Positions 1 to 9,214 of a stretch of 64,000 nt of DNA are shown here, piece after piece. Source of the DNA: Microbacterium sp. LWH13-1.2 (GTDB lineage: Bacteria; Actinomycetota; Actinomycetes; Actinomycetales; Microbacteriaceae); NCBI RefSeq assembly GCF_038397735.1, contig NZ_CP151635.1, positions 1,426,001 to 1,490,000 of the forward strand, in the 5' to 3' direction. Made by a program: the position numbers and the translations under genes. A model generated the notes under the pieces. That model was not told where the DNA came from, did no database searches, and was given only the letters and a program-made list of their open reading frames with translations. The stretch's first letter is position 1, and each line of letters opens with the position of its first letter.

Positions 1-383
1 AAGGGCACCGTGAATCCGTACTTGTCGATGTGGTTCACGTAGTCGGCGGGCGAGAGCACCTCGGACTCGTCGATGTAGTCGACGCCGAGCTCCTGCAGCA
101 CCTGCGCTTCGACGAAGTGGCCGATGCGCGCTTTGGCCATCACAGGGATCGACACGGACGCGATGATGCTGTCGATCATGTCGGGATCGCTCATGCGCGA
201 GACACCGCCCTGCGCACGGATGTCGGCGGGAACCCGCTCGAGCGCCATGACTGCGACGGCGCCCGCGTCTTCGGCGATCTTCGCCTGGTCGGCGGTGACC
301 ACGTCCATGATCACGCCACCCTTGAGCATCTCGGCGAGACCGCGCTTGACGCGCGAGGATCCGGTGGTGGTCTGTTCGGTCAT
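1..383 (-). CDS. pdxS: Pyridoxal 5'-phosphate synthase lyase subunit PdxS, partial (N-terminal part)
   Basis: The gene runs off the left edge of the window, so only the first 127 or so of about 300 residues are present. PdxS builds PLP from ribose 5-phosphate, glyceraldehyde 3-phosphate and ammonia supplied by PdxT. The visible part starts [20 protein letters not shown] and contains GGVIMDVV and the MAKARIGHF stretch, which carries the catalytic lysine that binds the ribose phosphate. The ATG at 383 is preceded by AGGAGCTCTC, a good ribosome site. The gene is divergent from the MocR-type regulator at 498, the usual arrangement for PdxR and its target. Identity is sure; the rest of the gene lies outside the window. 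Confidence 0.95.
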   Translation of the reverse strand, partial: MTEQTTTGSSRVKRGLAEMLKGGVIMDVVTADQAKIAEDAGAVAVMALERVPADIRAQGGVSRMSDPDMIDSIIASVSIPVMAKARIGHFVEAQVLQELGVDYIDESEVLSPADYVNHIDKYGFTVP

Positions 384-442
384 GAGAGCTCCTGTCGGGG
401 AAGCACGATGTGCATGAGTGTGTCGAACGATGTCTCGTTTGA

Positions 443-480
443 TCTAGGCCAAACAGTAGCACTGTCCGGAACGACCTAGA
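443..480. promoter_or_regulatory. Candidate PdxR operator between pdxS and pdxR
   Basis: The 114-bp divergent intergenic region holds an exact inverted pair, TCTAGG at 443-448 and CCTAGA at 475-480, each extended by a GAT/ATC. The right half overlaps a TAGAAT box (477-482) that would serve as the -10 element of the rightward gene. MocR-type regulators usually bind paired sites in such intergenic regions. The assignment is inferred from position and symmetry only. Confidence 0.4.
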
Positions 481-497
481 ATCGGTGGTGAGGAGAC

Positions 498-1805
498 ATG
501 AGCGACCAGATCACCGGAACGACCGCAGCGGACATCGCCGACAGCGTGCGCAGCCTGCGCGACCGCGGTGTGCTTCGCGCCGGCAGTCCCCTGCCTCCCG
601 TGCGCGAACTCGCCACCACACTCGGCGTCAACCGCAACACCGCGGTCGCCGCGTACCGGCAGCTCGCCCAGGCCGGGCTCGTGATCTCGCGAGGGCGTGC
701 CGGCACGGTCGTCGCCGGTCTCGAATCGGTCGCCCAGGAGGGCTACGCCTCCGACACCGTGCTGCGCGACGTCGGGACGGGCAACCCCGACCCCCGTCTG
801 ATCCCCGATCCGTCGGCCGCGCTGGCGACGGTGGCCGGCCGGCCGGTGCTCTACGGCGAGCCCGTGATCGACCGCGGACTCGATGACTGGGCGCGCGGAT
901 GGATCGCGCAGGATCTCGGTCACCTCGACTTCGGCATCACCATCACGAGCGGCGCCGTCGACGCCGTCGAGCGCCTGCTCGCCCAGGCGCTGATGCGCGA
1001 CGACGCCGTCGCGCTCGAGGATCCCTGCTTCCTGGCGAGCATCCACACGGTCCGGCTCGGCGGGTATCGGGCCGTACCCGTGCCGGTCGACGAGCAGGGG
1101 ATGACGGTCGAGGGACTGCGCTCCGCCCTGGACGCCGGCGTACGCGCCGTGATCTGCACGCCGCGCGCTCAGAATCCGACCGGGGCGAGCCTCACCGCCG
1201 GCCGAGCTGCCGAGCTGCGTGCCGTGCTCGCCGAGCATCCGTACGTGCTGATCATCGAGGACGACCATTTCTCGCTGCTGTCGCAGCGCCCCTACGAGTC
1301 GCTGATCGGCCCCGATCACCGCCGGTTCGCACTGGTGCGCTCGGTGTCGAAGTTCCTGGGCCCCGACATGTGCCTCGCGATCGCAGCGACGGATGCCACC
1401 ACTGCCGAGCGCCTCGCCATGCGCCTGAGCCCCGGGACCACCTGGGTCAGCCACCTGCTGCAGCGTCTCACGCTCACACAGCTGACCGACGACTCGGTGC
1501 TCGCGCGCATCGCCGACGCCCGCGAGCACTACGCGGCACGCAACGCTGAATTCGCCTCGCGCCTGCGCGAGCACGGCCTCGACTCCCCCACCACCGACGG
1601 CCTGAGTCTGTGGATCGAGTTGCCGAAGCCTGCGCGCCTCGTCGCCGAGCGGCTCATGCGCCGAGGCTGGCTCGCACGCACCGGCGACGACTTCGCCCTC
1701 GATGAGCGCGCCGACCCATCGCGCCACCTGCGCCTCACGGTGCACGACCTGTCCGAAGACGACACCGCGACGCTCGTCGCCGACCTGGTCTCGGCCGCAC
1801 GATGA
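498..1805 (+). CDS. pdxR: MocR/PdxR family transcriptional regulator (GntR HTH fused to aminotransferase-like domain)
   Basis: This 435-residue protein has a GntR-type winged helix at about residues 8-70 (LPPVRELATTLGVNRNTAVA) followed by a class I/II aminotransferase-like domain. The PLP-binding lysine lies in the RSVSKFLGPD stretch. In actinobacteria such proteins sense PLP and activate pdxST. Its place divergent from pdxS and upstream of a pyridoxal kinase gene supports the PdxR role rather than another MocR function. AGGAG lies close before the ATG at 498. The symbol is assigned from context; family membership is secure. Confidence 0.85.
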   Translation: MSDQITGTTAADIADSVRSLRDRGVLRAGSPLPPVRELATTLGVNRNTAVAAYRQLAQAGLVISRGRAGTVVAGLESVAQEGYASDTVLRDVGTGNPDPRLIPDPSAALATVAGRPVLYGEPVIDRGLDDWARGWIAQDLGHLDFGITITSGAVDAVERLLAQALMRDDAVALEDPCFLASIHTVRLGGYRAVPVPVDEQGMTVEGLRSALDAGVRAVICTPRAQNPTGASLTAGRAAELRAVLAEHPYVLIIEDDHFSLLSQRPYESLIGPDHRRFALVRSVSKFLGPDMCLAIAATDATTAERLAMRLSPGTTWVSHLLQRLTLTQLTDDSVLARIADAREHYAARNAEFASRLREHGLDSPTTDGLSLWIELPKPARLVAERLMRRGWLARTGDDFALDERADPSRHLRLTVHDLSEDDTATLVADLVSAAR

Positions 1806-1851
1806 TCCACCGCCGCGGGAGCACTCCCGCCCTCACTGAAAGGATCGGGGA

Positions 1852-2703
1852 ATGAAGGTCCTCTCCATCCAGTCCGCCGTCGCGTACGGTCATGTCGGAA
1901 ACTCCGCCGCGGTCTTCCCACTGCAGCGCATCGGCGTCGAGGTTCTCCCGGTCTACACGGTGAACTTCTCGAACCACACCGGATACGGCGCTTGGCGCGG
2001 CCCGCTGATCGATCCGAACGACGTGCGTGAGGTCATCACGGGCATCGAGGAGCGCGGTGTGTTCGGCGAGATCGATGCGGTGCTCAGCGGCTATCAGGGC
2101 GGCGAGGGCATCGGAGACGTGATCATCGACGCCGTCGCCCGCGTCAAGTCGGCGAACCCCGACGCGGTGTACGCGTGCGACCCGGTGATGGGCAACGCGA
2201 AGTCCGGATGCTTCGTCGCACCGGCGATCCCGATCCTCCTGCGCGAGAAGGTCGTGCCCGTCGCCGACATCATCACTCCGAACCAGTTCGAGCTCGGCTT
2301 CCTCACTGACACCGAGCCTGACACGCTGGAGTCCACTCTGGCCTCGGTCGATCTGGCGATGGCGATGGGACCGCGCACGGTGCTCGTGACGAGCGTCGAG
2401 CGCCCCGACCGCGAAGAGGGCACAATCGAGATGCTCGTCGCCGACCAGACCGGAGCCTGGATCGTTCAGACGCCACGCCTGCCGATGAAGGCCAACGGCT
2501 CGGGTGACGTGACCGCGGCTCTGTTCACGGCGCACTATGTCGCGACGGGCGACGCCAAGACGGCGCTCGAGCGCACGGCGTCCAGCGTCTTCGACCTGCT
2601 CGCCGCCACCCTCGAGTCCGGTGCGCGCGAGCTGCAGCTCGTCGAGGCGCAGGAGTTCTACGCGAACCCGCGGATGCAGTTCACCGCACGCCAGGTGCGC
2701 TGA
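1852..2703 (+). CDS. pdxY: Pyridoxal kinase PdxY
   Basis: Pyridoxal kinase of the ribokinase fold, 283 residues, the normal length. It phosphorylates pyridoxal to PLP with ATP in the salvage pathway. Typical motifs are SIQSAVAYGHVGNSAA at the N-terminus, GYQG near residue 83, the CDPVMG segment, ITPNQFELG, and the NGSGDVTAALF anion-hole motif whose aspartate is the catalytic base. AAAGGATCGGGG precedes the ATG. It lies 46 bp after pdxR on the same strand, so the two are probably co-expressed and complete a vitamin B6 cluster. It converges on the HIT gene with a 6-bp gap. Confidence 0.93.
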   Translation: MKVLSIQSAVAYGHVGNSAAVFPLQRIGVEVLPVYTVNFSNHTGYGAWRGPLIDPNDVREVITGIEERGVFGEIDAVLSGYQGGEGIGDVIIDAVARVKSANPDAVYACDPVMGNAKSGCFVAPAIPILLREKVVPVADIITPNQFELGFLTDTEPDTLESTLASVDLAMAMGPRTVLVTSVERPDREEGTIEMLVADQTGAWIVQTPRLPMKANGSGDVTAALFTAHYVATGDAKTALERTASSVFDLLAATLESGARELQLVEAQEFYANPRMQFTARQVR

Positions 2704-2709
2704 CCCGAG

Positions 2710-3258
2710 CTAGGCCTTCGGCCAGGCGTTGGCCACGGCTTCTCGCACTTCGCCGAGGAGCTGGGGCAGCGCCTTGGTCTTGGCGATGATCGGGAAGAAG
2801 TTGGCGTCCGACGTCCACCGCGGCACGATGTGCTGGTGCAGGTGGCCGTCGACGCCGGCGCCCGCGACGGCGCCCTGGTTCATCCCGAGGTTGAAGCCGT
2901 CGCAGCGCGACACCTCACGAAGAACGCGCATTCCGATCTGGGTCAGCGCACCGATCTCGGCGACCTCTTCGGGCGTGGCCTGGTCGTAGGTGCCGATGTG
3001 GCGATACGGGCAGACCAGGAGGTGCCCCGAGTTGTACGGGAACAGGTTGAGCAGCACGTAGGCCGTCTCACCCCGGGCGACGATCAGCCGCTCGGCATCC
3101 GGGAACTTCGGAGCCTCGCAGAACGGGCATTCCTCGCGCAACGGCTCGGGGCCCGCCTGGATGTATGCCATCCGGTGCGGGGTCCACAGCCGCTGGAACT
3201 CGTCGGGGACGCCGGCGAACTCGCCGGCGTCCTCCCACGGTGGAGGCTCCGTGGTCAC
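2710..3258 (-). CDS. HIT family hydrolase, Ap4A phosphorylase-like
   Basis: HIT-domain nucleotide hydrolase or transferase, 182 residues from a GTG at 3258. The signature [11 protein letters not shown] (H-x-H-x-H) is near the C-terminus, and a CPFC pair typical of the actinobacterial diadenosine tetraphosphate phosphorylases lies near the N-terminus. The GTG overlaps the thrS stop as GTGA, so translation is coupled. The same thrS-HIT order is known in mycobacteria, where the HIT protein is an Ap4A phosphorylase. That makes sense because aminoacyl-tRNA synthetases generate Ap4A. A longer reading frame from 3588 exists, but its extra part only shadows thrS. The exact substrate is inferred. Confidence 0.88.
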   Translation of the reverse strand: MTTEPPPWEDAGEFAGVPDEFQRLWTPHRMAYIQAGPEPLREECPFCEAPKFPDAERLIVARGETAYVLLNLFPYNSGHLLVCPYRHIGTYDQATPEEVAEIGALTQIGMRVLREVSRCDGFNLGMNQGAVAGAGVDGHLHQHIVPRWTSDANFFPIIAKTKALPQLLGEVREAVANAWPKA

Positions 3259-5243
3259 GCCAGGTCCCCTGCTGTCTGCACGAGCGTGTGCGCATCGATC
3301 GCGGCACGGATGCGAGACACGGCATCGGCGATCGGCACGCCGTTCTCCTGCGTGCCGTCGCGGTAGCGGAACGAGACGGTGCCCGCATCGCGATCCTTCT
3401 CGCCCGCGATCAGCAGCAGCGGGACCTTGCCGGTCGTGTGCGTGCGGATCTTCTTCTGCATCCGGTCGTCGGAGGCGTCGAGCTCGGCGCGCACGCCCTG
3501 TGTGCGGAGTGTGTCGATGACCTCGCTGAGGTAGTCGGCGAACTCGTCGGCCACGGGGATGCCCACGACCTGCACGGGAGACAGCCACACGGGGAAGTCG
3601 CCCGCGTAGTGCTCGAGCAGAATGGCGAAGAACCGCTCGATCGAGCCGAACAGAGCGCGGTGGATCATGATCGGCCGCTTCTTCTGGCCGTCCTTGTCCA
3701 TGTACTCGAGCTCGAAGCGCTCAGGAAGGTTCGGGTCGACCTGCACGGTCGACAGCTGCCAGGTGCGGCCGATCGCGTCGCGCGTCTTCAGGTCGATCTT
3801 CGGACCGTAGAACGCCGCCTCGCCGGGAACCTCGGTGAGCTTCAGACCGGATGCCACAGCGACGCGACGCAGCGCGTCGGTCGACGACTCCCAGAACTCG
3901 TCGGAGCCGATCCACTTGGACTTCTCGTCGTCCTTCATCGACAGCTCGAGCTCGAAGTCGGTGAGACCGAAATCGCGCAGCATCGACAGGATGAACTCGA
4001 GGACCTTCGAGACCTCGGCCTCGAGCTGATCGGGCGTGACGAAGAGGTGCGAGTCGTCCTGGGTGAATCCGCGCACGCGGGTGAGGCCGTGCAGCGCGCC
4101 CGACAGCTCGTTGCGGTAGACGGTGCCGTTCTCGGCGAAACGCAGCGGCAGGTCGCGGTAGCTGCGCGCACGCTCCTTGTAGATCAGGATGTGCATCGGG
4201 CAGTTCATGGGCTTCAGGTAGTAGTCCTGGCCCTGTCTGGTGATGTTGCCCTCGTCGTCGCGCTCCTCGTCCATGACGATCGGCGGGTACATGCCCTCCT
4301 TGTATGTGACGAGGTGGTTCGAGGTGAGGAAGAGGTCTTCCTTCGAGATGTGCGGCGTGTACACGTAGGTGTAGCCGCCCTCGATGTGGCGCTTGCGCGC
4401 GTGCTGCTCCATCTCGCCGCGGACGACACCGCCGCGAGGGTGCCAGACAGAGAGACCAGAGCCGATCTCCTCGGGGAACGAGAACAGATCGAGCTCCTTG
4501 CCGAGGCGACGGTGGTCGCGCTTGGCGGCCTCCTCGAGACGGTGCTGGTACTCGCGCAGCTCGTCCTTCGACGGCCACGCCGTGCCGTAGATGCGCTGCA
4601 GCTGCGGGTTCTTCTCGCTTCCGCGCCAGTAGGCGGCGGCGATCCGGGTGAGGTCCCAGCCGTTGCCGATCATGCGGGTGTTGGGCAGGTGCGGCCCACG
4701 GCAGAGGTCCTTCCAGACCACCTCGCCGTCACGGGTCGTGTTGTCGTAGATAGTCAGCTCGCCCTCGCCGACCTCGACGGATGCACCCTCTGCCGCCTCT
4801 TTGCCGCCCTTGAGACCGATGAGCTCGAGCTTGAACGGCTCGTCTGCGAGCTCCGCCCGTGCCTCGTCGTCGGTGACGACACGGCGCACGAAGCGCTGGC
4901 CCTCACGGACGATGCGCTGCATCTCTTTCGTGATGGCCTTGATGTCCTCGGGCGTGAACGGCGTCTCGACGCCGAAGTCGTAGTAGAAGCCGTCGGTGAT
5001 GGGCGGGCCGATGCCGAGGTTCGCCTGCGGGTTGATCCGCTGCACCGCCTGCGCGAGCACGTGCGCCGCCGAGTGACGGAGGATGTCGAGCCCGTCGGGG
5101 CTGTCGATCGTGATCGGCTCGACCTCGTCGGCATCCGTCACTGTCGTGGCGAGGTCCTTGAGGGCTCCGTTGACGCGCATCGCGACGACTGAACGGTCAG
5201 AGAACAGGGCGAAGCCGTCTTTCGGCTGAGCATTTTCAGGCAC
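3255..5243 (-). CDS. thrS: Threonine-tRNA ligase ThrS
   Basis: Class II synthetase that charges tRNA-Thr, 662 residues from a GTG at 5243. The order is an N-terminal TGS-type domain, the editing N2 domain with the HSAAHVLAQ motif, and the catalytic core with MNCPMH (zinc cysteine), motif 2 around FRAENG-like [11 protein letters not shown] and [13 protein letters not shown]. Last comes the anticodon-binding domain from about residue 560. I prefer GTG 5243 because GGAG sits six bases before it; an ATG at 5255 adds four residues and could be a leaderless start after TAGATC. The stop overlaps the HIT start. No T-box fits in the short upstream gap. Confidence 0.96.
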   Translation of the reverse strand: MPENAQPKDGFALFSDRSVVAMRVNGALKDLATTVTDADEVEPITIDSPDGLDILRHSAAHVLAQAVQRINPQANLGIGPPITDGFYYDFGVETPFTPEDIKAITKEMQRIVREGQRFVRRVVTDDEARAELADEPFKLELIGLKGGKEAAEGASVEVGEGELTIYDNTTRDGEVVWKDLCRGPHLPNTRMIGNGWDLTRIAAAYWRGSEKNPQLQRIYGTAWPSKDELREYQHRLEEAAKRDHRRLGKELDLFSFPEEIGSGLSVWHPRGGVVRGEMEQHARKRHIEGGYTYVYTPHISKEDLFLTSNHLVTYKEGMYPPIVMDEERDDEGNITRQGQDYYLKPMNCPMHILIYKERARSYRDLPLRFAENGTVYRNELSGALHGLTRVRGFTQDDSHLFVTPDQLEAEVSKVLEFILSMLRDFGLTDFELELSMKDDEKSKWIGSDEFWESSTDALRRVAVASGLKLTEVPGEAAFYGPKIDLKTRDAIGRTWQLSTVQVDPNLPERFELEYMDKDGQKKRPIMIHRALFGSIERFFAILLEHYAGDFPVWLSPVQVVGIPVADEFADYLSEVIDTLRTQGVRAELDASDDRMQKKIRTHTTGKVPLLLIAGEKDRDAGTVSFRYRDGTQENGVPIADAVSRIRAAIDAHTLVQTAGDLA

Positions 5244-5301
5244 TGCACACTCCATCTGGGTCTGGATCTAGGCTACTCGCATGCCCGGGGGCTGCTGACC
5301 G

Positions 5302-5661
5302 CTACGACACCGCCTCGGTCGCGGTGTTCGCGGCTGTCGGCGCCAGGATGATGATCGCCGCACCGACCAGCGCGATCGCCGAGCCGACCCAGTCCCAGAT
5401 CGTGGGTCTGAAGCCGTCGACGATGATCCCCCATGCCAGGGATCCCGCGATGAACACGCCGCCGTACGAGGCGAGCACGCGCCCGAAGTTCGCGTCGGGC
5501 TGGAGCGCCGCGATGAAGCCGTACGCGCCGAGCGCCATGACCCCGAGCACCGCGAACAGCCACCCGCGGTTCTCCTTGACCGCCTGCCAGATCAGCCAGG
5601 CCCCGCCGATCTCGGCGACAGCGGCGAGCAGGAAGAGGATGCTGATGCGCAGGACGGTCAT
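5302..5661 (-). CDS. YnfA (UPF0060) family small membrane protein
   Basis: A 119-residue protein with four hydrophobic segments, matching the YnfA/UPF0060 family in length and topology. Recognisable segments are [34 protein letters not shown] and [11 protein letters not shown]. YnfA proteins belong to the drug/metabolite transporter superfamily and resemble SMR efflux pumps; a general physiological role is not settled. It stands alone upstream of thrS on the same strand, with 58 bp between its stop and the thrS start. Confidence 0.85.
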   Translation of the reverse strand: MTVLRISILFLLAAVAEIGGAWLIWQAVKENRGWLFAVLGVMALGAYGFIAALQPDANFGRVLASYGGVFIAGSLAWGIIVDGFRPTIWDWVGSAIALVGAAIIILAPTAANTATEAVS

Positions 5662-5694
5662 GCATTCAGTGTGGCAAAGACCAGTGACCCGAGA

Positions 5695-6384
5695 TCACCC
5701 TCCGATTGTCACCAGCCCCGACTCGTAGGCGAGGATCACGAGTTGCGCCCTGTCGCTCGCCGAGACCTTCGCCATGATCCGATTCACGTGGGTCTTCGCG
5801 GTGTGCGGCGAGATCGTCAGCCGGGTGGCGATCTCGTGATTCGTGAGTCCCTCGGCGACGAGCTCCAGAACCTCGCGCTCCCGTGGCGTCAGCGGGGCGA
5901 GCACGGACACCCACCGCTCCGAACGCGGCGCTCCGCCACGGCGCACCGCACGCTCGATCAGCGCCCGGGTCGCGGAGGAGGAGAGCAGTGCCTCACCCTG
6001 ATGCACGGTGCGCACTGCGCGGACGATCTCGTCGGGCTCGGCGCCCTTGCCGATGAATCCGCTCGCGCCCGCGCGCAGCGCTGCGACGACGTTCTCGTCG
6101 TCCTCGAAGGTCGTCAGGATCAGCACCCGCGGCCGGCTCGAGGAATCCCCGTCTGCAAAGGCGGGTGCATCCGTGCAGATGAGTGCCGTGGCGGCGATCC
6201 CGTCGAGCTCGGGCATGCGGATGTCCATCAGCACGACGTCCGGCGCGGTGTCGATCACCGCACTCACCGCATCACGGCCATTGGACGCCTCTCCGACCAC
6301 GAGAAGACCGCCGTCGCTGAGGATGTCCCGCACGGCATGCCGCACCAGAGGCTGGTCGTCGACCACGAGCACCGAGATCGTCAT
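5695..6384 (-). CDS. NarL/LuxR family response regulator
   Basis: A 229-residue two-component response regulator. The receiver domain has the acidic start VVDDQ and the phospho-acceptor aspartate in LMDIRMPELDG. The C-terminal LuxR-type HTH is LTPREREVLELVAEGLTN and onward. An insertion of about 15 residues after the second helix (DAPAFADGDSSSRP) makes it slightly longer than average. Its ATG overlaps the stop of the histidine kinase gene by 4 bp, so the pair is co-translated. Target genes cannot be read from the sequence. The nearest divergent gene is the hydrolase at 7725. Confidence 0.93.
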   Translation of the reverse strand: MTISVLVVDDQPLVRHAVRDILSDGGLLVVGEASNGRDAVSAVIDTAPDVVLMDIRMPELDGIAATALICTDAPAFADGDSSSRPRVLILTTFEDDENVVAALRAGASGFIGKGAEPDEIVRAVRTVHQGEALLSSSATRALIERAVRRGGAPRSERWVSVLAPLTPREREVLELVAEGLTNHEIATRLTISPHTAKTHVNRIMAKVSASDRAQLVILAYESGLVTIGG

Positions 6385-7544
6385 GGCGTCGCTGTCGCGT
6401 CCGTCGGGATCCAGGCCTCGAGTGAGAAGACTCCGCCCTCGCTGCCGAAGTGCACGGCACCGCCGACGGCGACGATGCGCTCCTGCAGTCCGCGCAGCCC
6501 GTGGCCCGCACGGGGAGGATCCGATGACTCGTGGGCGGTCGGGTTCACGACCGCCAGGTGCACCGCGGCGCCTTCCGTGCGGAGGGCGACGGTCGCGGTG
6601 CCGCCTCGGCCGTGTTTGTGCGCGTTGGTGAGGGCCTCCTGGAGCACCAGATACGCCACGTGATCGCCGGCCGGCGACAGAGCCAGACCGTGCTGAGGAC
6701 TCCGCAGATCGATGCGGAGTCCGGCACCACGGAAACCGGTGAGGAGCGCATCCAGGTCGGCCAGCCCGCGCTGCGGGCTCAGCTCACCCTCGCGTCCGTC
6801 GGTGTCGGTGTCGGCGCGCAGGAGCGTCAAGAGTCCGCCGATGTCGGCCAGGACCGTCCGCGACGCACTGCGTACCGTCGTCAGTGCCTCACGTGCACGC
6901 TCGGGTCTGGTCTCGAGGGACGAGGAGGCGACTCCGGCGTTCAGACTGATCACGGCGATCTGATGCGCGACCACGTCATGCAGGTCGCGAGCGATCCGCA
7001 CTCTGTCCTCGGCGACTCGCCTCCGCGCCTCGTCGTCGCGGCTCCGCTCGGCCCGCTCTGCGCGCTCGGTCATCGCCGCGGCGAACTCCCGTCGTGACCG
7101 GGCCGTGTCTCCCAGCGCTCCGCCCAGGAGGATGATCAGGATGAACTGCAGGGCAGTCGAATCGAAGAGATCGCCGCCGAGCGCCCATCCCTCGGCGAAG
7201 AAGGCGACCGCGACCGACGCGCCGAGGGCGAGCAGTCCGATGTGCCGCCCGAGACGATCGAGCACCGCGAAGCTGGCGATCGCGACGGCGAGGAGCGCGC
7301 TCGGCGAAATCGACCCGGTCACGGCGACGGCGACCACGCACGCCAGGCTGACGCTCAGAGCGGCGAGCGGCCATCGGCGCCGGAACGGCATGATCGCGGC
7401 CGGCGCGAGCGCCGGGATGAGGAGCATCCCGCGGGTCCGGAAGGTCTCGTCAGGGAAAGGCAGAACGGCGAAGATCACGATCAGCGCGACCACGAGGACA
7501 TCGCTCATCCGGAACCCGTCTCGGGCGGCACGGGTGGTCGGCAT
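6381..7544 (-). CDS. NarL-type sensor histidine kinase
   Basis: A 387-residue membrane sensor kinase. About five hydrophobic segments fill residues 10-160. A HisKA_3 dimerisation domain follows with the phospho-acceptor histidine in RDLHDVVAHQ, then a HATPase_c domain with the N-box LTNAHKHG and the GHGLRGLQER glycine box. There is no large extracellular loop, so it is an intramembrane-sensing type. It forms a 4-bp overlapping operon with the response regulator. The signal is unknown; small kinases of this class in Gram-positive bacteria often answer to cell-envelope stress, but nothing here proves it. Confidence 0.92.
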   Translation of the reverse strand: MPTTRAARDGFRMSDVLVVALIVIFAVLPFPDETFRTRGMLLIPALAPAAIMPFRRRWPLAALSVSLACVVAVAVTGSISPSALLAVAIASFAVLDRLGRHIGLLALGASVAVAFFAEGWALGGDLFDSTALQFILIILLGGALGDTARSRREFAAAMTERAERAERSRDDEARRRVAEDRVRIARDLHDVVAHQIAVISLNAGVASSSLETRPERAREALTTVRSASRTVLADIGGLLTLLRADTDTDGREGELSPQRGLADLDALLTGFRGAGLRIDLRSPQHGLALSPAGDHVAYLVLQEALTNAHKHGRGGTATVALRTEGAAVHLAVVNPTAHESSDPPRAGHGLRGLQERIVAVGGAVHFGSEGGVFSLEAWIPTDATATP

Positions 7545-7724
7545 GCATCCAGTATTTCGCGCCCGCGACCTCTGCGGATCCGCCCACCGGATGACTCCCG
7601 CGTACAGCGAACGCGGTACAGAGGTGTCCGCGGTGGGCTGATGCGTCCGTGGGCCTCACGATCCAGGCTGGGAGGACAGGCGCGCGCCCCCTTCCCGACA
7701 CCCGTGCGCGCCGGGAAGGCCATC

Positions 7725-8675
7725 GTGCGCAAGTCCCTCAGAAGAGCCCTGATCGTCGCGGGGGCCATCGGCACCGTCTTGGCGGTCGGGCTGACGACCA
7801 CCACCGTGGTGAATGCCGTGTCGACCGAGGCGGAGCGGAGCAGGATCGAGACATACGGTCAGACGGTGAGCGTCGACGGTCGGTCGATGAACGTGGTCAT
7901 CACCGGCGAGGGCGACCAGGACGTCGTGCTGCTCCCCGGCTTCGGCACGGCCTCGCCCGCCCTCGATTTCGAGCCGTTGGTCACAGATCTCTCGAACGAT
8001 CACCGGGTCATCGTCGTCGAGCCGTTCGGCTACGGCCTGAGCGATGGCACCGACAGCCCACGGACGACCGACAACATCGTGGACGAGATCCATCAGGCGC
8101 TGCAGGCACTCGACGTCGACCGCTATGTGCTGATGGGGCACTCGATCGCGGGCCTGTACGCGATCGAGTACACGAACAGGTACGCCGATGAGGTGACGGC
8201 GTTCGTCGGGATCGACACCAGCGTGCCGGGGCAGCCGAACATGGACACGGTCTTCCCCACCGGTCTGCTGGCCGCGGCGAAGAACCTCGGCCTGATCCGC
8301 CTCGTCGCGGGCGCGACCGGCGACGGCCTCGACGGACTCGAATACGACGACCACACGCGTGAGCAGATGTCGCTCCTCAGCAACCGGAACTCCCTCACCC
8401 CCACCTACCTCGACGAGATGACGCACATCAGGACCAACTTCGCGGATGCCATGGGCACCGGCTTCTCCACGGGACTCCCGCTCCTGCTGTTCGTGGTGGC
8501 CGACAACGCCGGCAATCCGGACTGGATCGACCTGCACGAGCGTCAGGCGGCGGAGATCGACGACGGGACCGTCATTCCCCTCGACGGCGAGCACTATCTG
8601 CATCACACGCATGCCCTCGAGATAGCCGACGGGTTCCGGCAGTGGGAGGCTGATCGCCTGCTCGCCGCCGACTGA
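7725..8675 (+). CDS. Membrane-anchored alpha/beta hydrolase
   Basis: An alpha/beta-hydrolase fold protein of 316 residues if read from GTG 7725, which has GGGAAGG five bases upstream. An in-frame ATG at 7641 would add 28 poorly conserved residues. One N-terminal hydrophobic helix (LIVAGAIGTVLAVG) suggests a membrane anchor or uncleaved signal. The nucleophile elbow is MGHSIAG and the likely catalytic histidine is in DGEHYLHHTH. The oxyanion strand is VLLPGFGTASP. It resembles esterase or haloperoxidase-type hydrolases; the substrate is unknown. It is divergent from the kinase operon and separate from the next gene. Confidence 0.8.
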   Translation: MRKSLRRALIVAGAIGTVLAVGLTTTTVVNAVSTEAERSRIETYGQTVSVDGRSMNVVITGEGDQDVVLLPGFGTASPALDFEPLVTDLSNDHRVIVVEPFGYGLSDGTDSPRTTDNIVDEIHQALQALDVDRYVLMGHSIAGLYAIEYTNRYADEVTAFVGIDTSVPGQPNMDTVFPTGLLAAAKNLGLIRLVAGATGDGLDGLEYDDHTREQMSLLSNRNSLTPTYLDEMTHIRTNFADAMGTGFSTGLPLLLFVVADNAGNPDWIDLHERQAAEIDDGTVIPLDGEHYLHHTHALEIADGFRQWEADRLLAAD

Positions 8676-8737
8676 CCCGGCGCGACGCGCCCCGGCGAAC
8701 AGCGAACCCTCGGATACCGTCGGGGTAGCGTGAGCGG

Positions 8738-9157
8738 ATGATCAGAGCACTGGCGCGTTGGATCCTCGCACTCGCCCTGGGTGCGATCGGCATCGTCCAC
8801 TTCGTGAGCACCCGCGGCTTCCGGGTCGTCGTTCCGGACTGGGCCACGAAGGCCACCCGTCTCGACAAGGACGCGATCGTGATCGCCTCCGGTGCCGCGG
8901 AGGTCGCGCTCGCGGTCGGGCTCGTCGCGCTGCCGAAGGAGAGACGCCGCATCGGCATCGCGACCGCCGCGTTCTTCATCGCGGTTCTGCCGGGGAACGT
9001 GCACCAGTGGCGCACCCACCGCTCCACCCCAGGTCTCGACACCGAGGCGAGGCGATTCGGGCGGCTGTTCCTCCAGCCGCTGCTCGTGCTGTGGGCCCTG
9101 TGGGCGACTGTTCCCGATCCTGCCCTCGCGACTCGCGCCCGGCGTCGTAGCCGCTGA
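8738..9157 (+). CDS. DoxX-like small membrane protein
   Basis: A 139-residue protein with four predicted membrane segments. The pattern GAIGIVHFVSTRGFRVVVPDW at the first helix and GAAEVALAVGLV at the second is that of DoxX-like quinone-interacting membrane proteins. NVHQWRTH follows the third helix. The ATG at 8738 is six bases after TAGCGT, so the transcript is probably leaderless. The function is not known. Confidence 0.7.
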   Translation: MIRALARWILALALGAIGIVHFVSTRGFRVVVPDWATKATRLDKDAIVIASGAAEVALAVGLVALPKERRRIGIATAAFFIAVLPGNVHQWRTHRSTPGLDTEARRFGRLFLQPLLVLWALWATVPDPALATRARRRSR

Positions 9158-9214
9158 AGCAGGCGGCCCGCAACCCCCGCCCGCCGATTCCGTCGCACGG
9201 GTGAGAATGGAGCC

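Noticed and set aside
444-1745. Minus-strand frame of 433 codons
   Set aside because: It is a shadow of the MocR-type regulator gene, which has clear HTH and aminotransferase motifs.
2710-3588. Longer version of the HIT gene starting at 3588
   Set aside because: The extra part overlaps thrS out of frame; the GTG at 3258 overlapping the thrS stop is the natural start.
3165-5192. Long plus-strand frame of 675 codons opposite thrS
   Set aside because: thrS on the other strand has all synthetase motifs; this is a high-GC shadow.
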